Source: Lachnospiraceae bacterium
GTDB taxonomy: Bacteria > Bacillota_A > Clostridia > Lachnospirales > Lachnospiraceae
Direction of reading: 5' to 3'
Length of the DNA stretch: 11,799 nucleotides
Assembly: GCA_024699595.1 (NCBI GenBank)
Contig: JAILPG010000299.1
Span: 1-11,799 of the forward strand
How positions within the stretch are numbered: position 1 is the stretch's first letter; each line of letters begins with the position of its first letter. The notes beneath the pieces were generated by a model. That model saw only the letters and a list, made by a program, of their open reading frames with translations. It was not told the DNA's origin and made no database searches. The position numbers were made by a program, and so were the translations under genes. Shown here one piece after another: positions 6,535 to 11,799 of this stretch.

Positions 6535-8025
6535 CTAACCTCTTCCGTAAATATTTGTCAGGGTCTTTATCTCTTCGGAAAGAGCAGGATTTAAGTCCTT
6601 ATCAGACATCCTCCATACCCAGTTGCCGCCTAAAGTGGACGGTGTGTTGATCCTTGCGCTGTTATCAAGCTTTAAATAGTCCTGAAGGGGTATTATCGCA
6701 ACCCGCGACACGCTCGAGAGTGCAAGCCTTATGACTGCGCCCGCGATCTTCTTTGCATCCCTCGTATGCATATCAAGATATCTGAGCAGTGCCTTTCTCT
6801 CCTTCGGAGATGTGTCCTTTATATATCCCACTAAAGTTTCATTATCATGGGTTCCGGTATATACAACCGAATTAAGATCATAATTATGAGGTAAGAATTC
6901 CCCTCTTCCCTTCATATCCTTGGGATCAAAAGCAAACTCCAGCACCTTCATGTTCGGGAATCCCGTATTCTTTACAAGCCTTCTTACAGACGGTGTTATG
7001 AAACCGAGATCCTCTGCGATGATGTTCATTTTACCGAGCTCTCTCTTCATCACTTTGAAAAGCTCAAGTCCCGGTCCCTTCATCCACTTTCCGTCTATTG
7101 CATCGGTTTTCCCCGCCTTGATGGTATAGTACTCATCAAAGCCCCTGAAATGGTCTATCCTTACTACATCATACAGGCTTACACACCTTCTCATCCTGGT
7201 GATCCACCAGCTGTAATCCGTCTTTTTGTGATAATCCCAGTCATATACCGGATTGCCCCAAAGCTGTCCCTTAGGGGTAAAAGCATCGGGCGGACAACCT
7301 GCGACATTAATGAGCTCATCGTTTTCATCCGTCTGAAACAGCTTTGGATTAGCCCAGAGATCAGAGCTGTCGGGAGATACATAGATAGGTATGTCACCTA
7401 TGATGCCGATCCCGTTGTCATTTGCATATTTCTTAAGCTTATGCCACTGTTCATAGAACTTGAACTGTAAGAACTTATAAAAATCAATATCTTTCGAGAG
7501 CTCTTTCTCAGCTTCCTTAAGAGCCTTCGCATCCCTGAAGCGAAGCTTCTTCGGCCATTTAGTAAAGCTTACTCCGTCATTTTTATCTTTAAGTGCCATA
7601 AACAGAGCATAGTCGGAAAGCCAGTCCGAATTATCCTTTTCAAACTCCCTGTAGGCATCCTCATTCTTGTGACTGCTCCGTTCAAAGGCTGACCTTAATA
7701 TCTTAAAGCGGACCTTGTATAACTGTCCGTAATCAATGCTCGTATCATTTCTTCCGAAATCCGTCTTATCAAGCTCCTTTTTTGTCAAAAGGCCTTCCTT
7801 TTCAAGCTCTTCCAGACTGATAAAATACGGATTTCCCGCAAAAGTACAGAAGGTCTGATAGGGTGAATCCCCATATCCTGTAGGACCTATGGGAAGGATC
7901 TGCCAGTAGCTCTGACCGGCTTCCTTCAGAAAATCAACAAAATCATACGCTGCCTTTGACATGCATCCTATTCCGTACTTGCCAGGCAGGCTGAATATCG
8001 GTAATAACACTCCGGCTTTTCTCAT
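6535..8025 (-). CDS. malQ: 4-alpha-glucanotransferase (amylomaltase, GH77)
   Basis: The 496-residue cytoplasmic enzyme transfers alpha-1,4-glucan segments between maltodextrins, releasing glucose and longer chains. Family landmarks are complete: N-terminal RKAGVLLPIFSLPGKYGIG, SYWQILPIGPTGYGDSPYQ, and GDIPIYVSPDSSDLWANP. The catalytic residues are nucleophile D291 in RIDHFRGFDEYY, acid/base E338 in IIAEDLGF, and transition-state stabiliser D394 in GTHDNET. Length matches the compact bacterial GH77 form with no N-terminal carbohydrate-binding extension. The ATG has a GGGAGG site about 5 bp upstream and lies 12 bp after the permease stop, so it is part of the same operon. It would process the oligosaccharides brought in by the transporter. 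No maltose or glucan phosphorylase is seen here; one is presumably encoded elsewhere. Confidence 0.97.
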   Translation of the reverse strand: MRKAGVLLPIFSLPGKYGIGCMSKAAYDFVDFLKEAGQSYWQILPIGPTGYGDSPYQTFCTFAGNPYFISLEELEKEGLLTKKELDKTDFGRNDTSIDYGQLYKVRFKILRSAFERSSHKNEDAYREFEKDNSDWLSDYALFMALKDKNDGVSFTKWPKKLRFRDAKALKEAEKELSKDIDFYKFLQFKFYEQWHKLKKYANDNGIGIIGDIPIYVSPDSSDLWANPKLFQTDENDELINVAGCPPDAFTPKGQLWGNPVYDWDYHKKTDYSWWITRMRRCVSLYDVVRIDHFRGFDEYYTIKAGKTDAIDGKWMKGPGLELFKVMKRELGKMNIIAEDLGFITPSVRRLVKNTGFPNMKVLEFAFDPKDMKGRGEFLPHNYDLNSVVYTGTHDNETLVGYIKDTSPKERKALLRYLDMHTRDAKKIAGAVIRLALSSVSRVAIIPLQDYLKLDNSARINTPSTLGGNWVWRMSDKDLNPALSEEIKTLTNIYGRG

Positions 8026-8037
8026 ATTTCCTCCCGT

Positions 8038-8880
8038 TTATCCCTTGACGGCACCTGCTATGACGCCCTCAACGATATATTTCTGACTCACAAGGTATAC
8101 AACGATTATCGGTATTATGTCTATTATTATACACGCCATCATGGCGCCCATGTTTACTGTTCCGTAGCTTCCCCTGAAGTACTGGATCGCCATGGGTATG
8201 GTCCTGTATTTTTTGATATCAAGCACAAGAGTGGGAAGCAGATAATCATTCCAAACCCACATCACTTCAAGGATCGCTGTTGAAATGACCGAAGGCTTCA
8301 TGATTGGCATCACGACCTTAAAGAAAGTCTGCAGCGGGCTGCTTCCGTCTATCATGGCTGCCTCTTCCATCTCTATGGGTATTGATTTTACAAAACCGGT
8401 GAACATGAACACGGCAAGGCCCGCGCCAAAGCCAAGATAGATTATGCAGATATTGTAGGGGTTATTAAGATGCAGTCTGTCCGCCGTATTTGCAAGAGTG
8501 AACATGACCATCTGAAAAGGAACCACCATACTGAAAATGCACAGATAAAAGAAAACATTTGCCACAAGGCTCTTTACTCTGACTACATACCATGCCGCCA
8601 TCGAACAGCACAGGATGATGAGCACTACGGAGCTAACGGAGATGAAGAAGCTGTACCACAACGATAACAGAAAGTTCATGCTCGTGATGCCTTCGAAATA
8701 GTTTAATACTCCGTTAAAACTCTCCGCGGATGGAAGTTTAAACACATCCGAAGTTGTTATGGATGAGTTCTTCTTAAGTGAATTGATAAGGATCGTAAAG
8801 ATCGGATATACGTAGGCTATGCACAAAAGTGAAAGGATGGCTACTGCAATACTCTCGCCCTTTTTCTTCTTAACGGTCAT
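8038..8880 (-). CDS. Maltodextrin ABC transporter permease, MalG-type
   Basis: This 280-residue integral membrane protein has about six hydrophobic helices, at roughly 11-33, 71-97, 109-130, 143-164, 198-218 and 246-264. The cytoplasmic EAA loop, EEAAMIDGSSPLQTFFKVVMP (172-192), is the docking site for the transport ATPase. The C-terminal VEGVIAGAVKG is characteristic of the MalG/carbohydrate uptake CUT1 class. A lysine-rich N-terminus (KKKK) fits the inside-positive rule. The start codon lies 1 bp after the stop of the preceding permease gene, so the two subunits are translationally coupled and should be made in equal amounts. Sugar specificity is inferred from the neighbouring glucanotransferase; msmG or ganQ-like relatives look similar. 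Confidence 0.94.
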   Translation of the reverse strand: MTVKKKKGESIAVAILSLLCIAYVYPIFTILINSLKKNSSITTSDVFKLPSAESFNGVLNYFEGITSMNFLLSLWYSFFISVSSVVLIILCCSMAAWYVVRVKSLVANVFFYLCIFSMVVPFQMVMFTLANTADRLHLNNPYNICIIYLGFGAGLAVFMFTGFVKSIPIEMEEAAMIDGSSPLQTFFKVVMPIMKPSVISTAILEVMWVWNDYLLPTLVLDIKKYRTIPMAIQYFRGSYGTVNMGAMMACIIIDIIPIIVVYLVSQKYIVEGVIAGAVKG

Positions 8881-8881
8881 A

Positions 8882-9733
8882 TCAGTATACCTCCTTCTTA
8901 GTCGTTGCCCTTAACTGGACGATCGCTATCACCACTACCACAAGGAAGAATACTACTGCCTTGGCCTGGCCTATTCCCTTCCACTGGGGACCGGAACGGG
9001 CATAAAAGGTATCATAGATATTAAGGGCAAGCAGCATGGATTTCTTTGCCGGCTCACCCCCTGTCAGTGACAGGTTCTGGTCAAACATCTTAAATCCGTT
9101 TGTAAGAGTTAAGAAGGTACATACGGTAATAGAAGGCATCACCATCGGAAGCTTTACGCGAAACAGTGTCTGCGAAGCCGATGCACCGTCTATCGCCGCC
9201 GCTTCGAGCATATCCGAGGGGATACTGTTAAGACCCGCGATATAGATTATCATCATATATCCGATCTGCTGCCAGCATAACAGGATGATCATACCCCAGA
9301 ATCCGTTTACCTCAGAGAGTGCAAGCAGAGGCTTGTCAAGCTTTAACAGGATACCGTTAATCAGTGTCTGCCATATATAACCGAGCACGATACCGCCTAT
9401 GAGATTGGGCATGAAGAATACGGTCCTGAATATGTTGGTTCCCTTATATTCTCTCGTAAGGACTAAAGCTATGATAAATGACAGCACATTTATCAGCACG
9501 CTTGAAACGAGGGCAAAGGCCACCGTGAGCCAGAACGAATGTAAAAATGATTCATCCTTAAATACATTGATATAATTGGAAAGTCCGACAAAGGAAACCT
9601 TCTTTACAGTGGTAAACTTACAGAACGACAGATACAGTCCCCATATAAAGGGCCACAGGAAACCTATCGCGAATGCACCGGCCGTCGGAAGCAGAAAGAT
9701 CGGCCAATATTTTTTTATCGATTTTCCAACCAT
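8882..9733 (-). CDS. Maltodextrin ABC transporter permease, MalF-type
   Basis: This 283-residue membrane protein belongs to the CUT1 permeases and pairs with the MalG-type subunit to form the channel. Hydrophobic helices lie near 11-37, 66-93, 105-125, 146-167, 200-217 and 257-274. The EAA loop EAAAIDGASASQTLFRVKLP (177-196) is intact. It lacks the large periplasmic loop of E. coli MalF, as is usual in Gram-positive relatives. AGAGG about 9 bp before the ATG is the likely ribosome binding site. A 152-bp gap with a strong hairpin separates it from the binding-protein gene, so its expression may be lower than that of the first gene. No ATPase gene accompanies the two permeases. Confidence 0.94.
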   Translation of the reverse strand: MVGKSIKKYWPIFLLPTAGAFAIGFLWPFIWGLYLSFCKFTTVKKVSFVGLSNYINVFKDESFLHSFWLTVAFALVSSVLINVLSFIIALVLTREYKGTNIFRTVFFMPNLIGGIVLGYIWQTLINGILLKLDKPLLALSEVNGFWGMIILLCWQQIGYMMIIYIAGLNSIPSDMLEAAAIDGASASQTLFRVKLPMVMPSITVCTFLTLTNGFKMFDQNLSLTGGEPAKKSMLLALNIYDTFYARSGPQWKGIGQAKAVVFFLVVVVIAIVQLRATTKKEVY

Positions 9734-9786
9734 ATCAAAACCTCTTTTCGTATAGAAAACGTGGATCCGTACCGTTTTTTGAAAAC

Positions 9787-9813
9787 GGGGTTGCTGCAGT
9801 TTACAGCAACCCC
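9787..9813 (-). terminator. Intercistronic stem-loop between binding protein and permease genes
   Basis: The arms GGGGTTGCTG and CAGCAACCCC are a perfect 10-bp GC-rich stem with a 7-nt loop. On the minus strand it is followed by GTTTTC and then an A-rich run, giving only a short U-tract. A second, overlapping hairpin (CCGTTTT at 9772-9778 with AAAACGG at 9782-9788) competes with its 3' side. Such elements after the first gene of sugar ABC operons typically protect the upstream mRNA or terminate part of the transcripts. Either would favour the binding protein over the permeases. Which of the two operates here is not decided by the sequence. Confidence 0.72.
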
Positions 9814-9885
9814 ATCTGCATACATGTTTGTTAAACTTGTAGTTTATTCCATCTTATGGCTCATCAGCCTGTCTGATGGTCAGAT

Positions 9886-11199
9886 TTATTCAGCGAGCGC
9901 TGCCTCTGTTGCCCATCCGTCAACAAATGCGCTTACAACGCCATCCCACTCACCTGTGCCTGCAGCGTATGCTGTAAGAGCTGATCCAACTCCGTTCTTC
10001 CAGTTCTCTGAAGGCATTGTGGTGAAGTTCCATGATACGGGTGTAAGTCCCTTAGCCGTGTACTCAGCATCCTGCTTTACAAATGCATTGGGTGATTCTA
10101 CAGCTGTCTTGAAAGGAATGGTAAAGCCCATATCGTTTGCCATTGCAGAAGTTCCTTTTTCAGAGGTTACACACCAGTTAATGAAATCAAGAGTTGCCTG
10201 GATATCCTCTTCCGAACTCTCGGCATTTACACACCAGTAATTCTCTGTACCTGTGCAAAGGCCTTCCTTTTCATCATCAACACCGAAGTAGATGGGGATC
10301 ATAGCGATCTCATCATCTGAGAAGGTCTTTGAAAGCTCTGTATATTCCCATGAACCGTTCTGATAGAAAACAGCATCTCCGTTTACGAAATCAGCTCTTG
10401 AATCATCGGCTGTCTTTGATGAAAGCTCCTTAGGATCAGTTGTTGAATCCGTGATATAGAGATCAAATACATTCTTATAGTTGTCAAGGTATGTTCCCTT
10501 GATAGCATCCGTTGATGAAATGCCGTCTGCAAGATACTCATAGTAGATAGGAAGATTTGCAAGGTGAGTCTTGAATCTCCAGTCAGATGATCCGTCCATT
10601 CCTGCTGAGCTGAATGCGCCCTTTACTCCGAGCTCATCCTTTCTTGCCTGGATATCATCTGCGATCTTCTTTAAGCTGTCAAAGCTGTTGATATCCTCAA
10701 GAGAATAGCCTGCCTTTTCAAGAAGAGTCTTGTTGGTGATGATACCGTATGACTCAATAACATATGCGATACCGTCTATGGCATCTCCGTCCTTTAACAG
10801 GAAAGAATCGGATGTGATGTTTGATACAATGTCAGATCCCGTAAGATCATAGCAGTAATCCTTCCAGTTCTGAAGGCCTATAGGTCCGTTAACCTGGAAA
10901 AGGGTAGGAGCGTCAGACTTTGCGATCTCACTCATAAGAGTAGTCTCATACTCACCTGATGCAGCTGTTACAACAGTAACGGGAACACCGGTCTCCTCGG
11001 TATAAGCCTTTGCAAGATCCTGCCACTGCTCGTCTGCCTCGGGCTTGAAGTTCAGATAATAAACCTTTCCTGCTCCTGATGAAGCCGAATCATTGCTTCC
11101 TGCATCAGTCGTACCTGTTGTTGTGGGTACTGCACAGCCTGCAAGCATTGATACGCAGAGAGCTGCACCTAATACGATACTAAGTAATCTCTTTTTCAT
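9886..11199 (-). CDS. Sugar (maltodextrin) ABC transporter solute-binding lipoprotein
   Basis: The 437-residue precursor has a lipoprotein signal peptide: KKR, a hydrophobic core, and lipobox LAGC with C22 as the lipidated residue. A serine/threonine/glycine-rich linker (about 24-43) follows. The mature part is a family-1 extracellular binding protein: KVYYLNFKPEADEQWQDLAKAY near the start, a conserved GSWEYTEL block and a C-terminal NWCVTSEKGTSAM segment. It would be anchored outside the membrane and deliver oligosaccharide to the two permeases. The ATG follows AGGAGG at 11205-11210 (5-6 bp). It is the first gene of the operon, downstream of twin operators. Substrate is inferred from the linked glucanotransferase; I did not recognise enough to use the symbol malE. 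Confidence 0.93.
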   Translation of the reverse strand: MKKRLLSIVLGAALCVSMLAGCAVPTTTGTTDAGSNDSASSGAGKVYYLNFKPEADEQWQDLAKAYTEETGVPVTVVTAASGEYETTLMSEIAKSDAPTLFQVNGPIGLQNWKDYCYDLTGSDIVSNITSDSFLLKDGDAIDGIAYVIESYGIITNKTLLEKAGYSLEDINSFDSLKKIADDIQARKDELGVKGAFSSAGMDGSSDWRFKTHLANLPIYYEYLADGISSTDAIKGTYLDNYKNVFDLYITDSTTDPKELSSKTADDSRADFVNGDAVFYQNGSWEYTELSKTFSDDEIAMIPIYFGVDDEKEGLCTGTENYWCVNAESSEEDIQATLDFINWCVTSEKGTSAMANDMGFTIPFKTAVESPNAFVKQDAEYTAKGLTPVSWNFTTMPSENWKNGVGSALTAYAAGTGEWDGVVSAFVDGWATEAALAE

Positions 11200-11299
11200 G
11201 TTGTCCTCCTGAATGTTGATTTGTTGTGAATAATAGTGATATTGTTGTGATAATGGTATCGTTTCCCGAAAATCCGATTCCGTTCGTCTTTTACGGGAT

Positions 11300-11313
11300 T
11301 GGAAACGTTTTCA
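11300..11313 (-). promoter_or_regulatory. Operator 1, LacI/CcpA-type palindrome
   Basis: TGGAAACGTTTTCA on the plus strand is a near-perfect palindrome around a central CG with one mismatched pair. It is typical of LacI/GalR-family sites and differs from the cre consensus only at its third base. It would lie at about +1 to +14 relative to the proposed transcription start, where bound repressor blocks initiation. An identical copy lies 35 bp away. Confidence 0.78.
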
Positions 11314-11320
11314 TGGATGT

Positions 11321-11349
11321 ACTTTATCACCTTTTGGAAACGTTTTCAA
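11321..11349 (-). promoter_or_regulatory. Candidate promoter of the maltodextrin operon
   Basis: On the minus strand TTGAAA (11344-11349) and TAAAGT (11321-11326) are 17 bp apart, each with two or fewer deviations from sigma-A consensus. The predicted start is near 11314, giving a 5' leader of about 115 nt. The -35 box overlaps operator 2 and operator 1 covers the start region. That coincidence is the main support, because the -10 box itself is only moderate. Confidence 0.5.
11335..11348 (-). promoter_or_regulatory. Operator 2, LacI/CcpA-type palindrome
   Basis: This is a second exact copy of the 14-mer TGGAAACGTTTTCA in the same orientation, centred 35 bp from operator 1 and overlapping the proposed -35 box. 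Two identical sites bracketing a promoter fit repression by the LacI-family protein encoded at the end of the operon. CcpA-type catabolite control is an alternative reader of the same sequence. A weaker match with 10 of 14 bases lies at 11254-11267. Confidence 0.78.
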
Positions 11350-11421
11350 TACCCTTTGTGAATTTTGTCTGTTATATACAATATCCCGCTTTGCATTTTA
11401 TGCATCATTCACAAAGAAAAT

Positions 11422-11456
11422 ATGGCTAAATCCTATAATCATCTCGTTTTAGCCAT
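11422..11456 (-). repeat. Hairpin repeat unit 1
   Basis: The arms ATGGCTAAA (11422-11430) and TTTAGCCAT (11448-11456) flank a 17-nt loop. This is the promoter-proximal member of a series spaced exactly 74 bp. On the minus strand it is followed by ATTTTCTTTG, so it could act as a weak terminator. Confidence 0.8.
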
Positions 11457-11490
11457 GTATTTCACGGCATTTTTCCTCTGTCTTTCGCGT

Positions 11491-11535
11491 AAAATATGGC
11501 TAAATCCAAAAGGAATCTCGCTTTAGCCATATTTT
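11491..11535 (-). repeat. Hairpin repeat unit 2
   Basis: A perfect 14-bp stem, AAAATATGGCTAAA (11491-11504) with TTTAGCCATATTTT (11522-11535), encloses a 17-nt loop. The A-rich and T-rich ends make it look like a bidirectional intrinsic terminator. It shares TCC and AATCTCG-like loop bases with unit 1, showing that these are related copies and not independent hairpins. Confidence 0.82.
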
Positions 11536-11560
11536 TCACAGCAACTCTTCGAAATCTAAG

Positions 11561-11604
11561 AAAAAAAACATGGCTAAATCCGTAATCAAACCGGATTTAG
11601 CCAT
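11561..11604 (-). terminator. Intrinsic terminator of the upstream partial gene (hairpin unit 3)
   Basis: On the minus strand ATGGCTAAATCCG pairs perfectly with CGGATTTAGCCAT (13 bp, 9-nt loop, 11570-11604) and is followed by G and eight T (11561-11568). This is an excellent Rho-independent terminator. It lies about 90 bp after the TAA of the partial gene at the right edge, and is the third copy in the 74-bp series. Confidence 0.88.
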
Positions 11605-11696
11605 ATTTTCCATGATATCAGCCACATTCTGCATAGTCTCCGCATGATCACTTAGATCAGCGTTTTCATAATGCTTATGGCAACAAGTTCTTATGC

Positions 11697-11799
11697 TTAC
11701 AACGCGATCGTCTGCTCTCCGTCCGCGTTTACTATAATAAGCTTAAGAGAATTGATATTAGCGGCGGTTTCCTCAGGTATCTCAAATACCAGAACCGAA
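11697..11799 (-). CDS. 3' end of an unidentified protein gene (partial)
   Basis: The minus strand reads SVLVFEIPEETAANINSLKL followed by IIVNADGEQTIAL and TAA at 11697-11699. The 34 codons are open to the window edge, with codon choice like the neighbouring genes. The LVFEIPEE...LKLII pattern resembles the last strands of a beta-sandwich such as the DUF4352/telokin-like domain of secreted lipoproteins, but this is a weak resemblance over a short piece. The gene reads toward the maltodextrin operon and is separated from it by the hairpin series. Confidence 0.65.
   Translation of the reverse strand, partial: SVLVFEIPEETAANINSLKLIIVNADGEQTIAL

Noticed and set aside
9752..9765. GAAAACGT-containing sequence before the permease gene as another operator.
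   Set aside because: Only one half matches the 14-mer and there is no palindromic partner.
11422..11604. CRISPR array from the regular 74-bp spacing.
   Set aside because: There are only three copies, the repeated part is an inverted repeat with drifting linkers, spacers are not uniform unique sequences and no cas genes are present. Terminator-like hairpins explain it better.

Overview
All recognisable genes in this window lie on the minus strand, and a 16S rRNA gene begins at the left edge on the same strand. The 16S 5' end, GGAGG-type ribosome binding sites, the SpoVK/CbbX-type AAA+ gene and the maltodextrin cluster point to a Firmicute of class Clostridia, most likely Lachnospiraceae. That assignment is inferred from style and gene content, not from a search.

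Layout, read in the direction of transcription (right to left). At 11697-11799 is the 3' end of an unidentified gene. It is followed by three hairpins repeated at exactly 74-bp intervals (11422-11604); the first one met by polymerase is a textbook intrinsic terminator. Next is a control region with two identical 14-bp LacI/CcpA-type operators, 35 bp apart, placed around a candidate promoter. It drives a five-gene maltodextrin operon: solute-binding lipoprotein (9886-11199), two permeases (8882-9733 and 8038-8880), a GH77 4-alpha-glucanotransferase (6535-8025) and a LacI-family repressor (5503-6525). The lipoprotein imports oligosaccharide with the permeases, the glucanotransferase processes it in the cytoplasm, and the repressor probably senses sugar and controls its own operon. 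No transport ATPase is encoded here, so a shared MalK/MsmX-type ATPase elsewhere is probable. A strong hairpin between the first two genes may raise binding-protein expression over the permeases.

After a 213-bp intergenic stretch with repeats comes an aldo/keto reductase fused to a two-cluster [4Fe-4S] ferredoxin-like tail (4171-5289). Next is a two-gene unit: a 947-residue protein with two intact CbbX/SpoVK-type AAA+ modules and, by my alignment, a third degenerate one (1193-4036), then a 173-residue YbjN-like protein (655-1176) ending at an intrinsic terminator. This pair is the least understood part of the window and the best candidate for an undescribed system.

From 611 to 344 is a broken coding remnant with a C8 tract that disrupts the reading frame. 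Its stop codon lies about 20 bp upstream of the -35 box of a strong rRNA promoter (294-322). The rRNA leader (46-288) holds several perfect hairpins and leads into the 16S gene.
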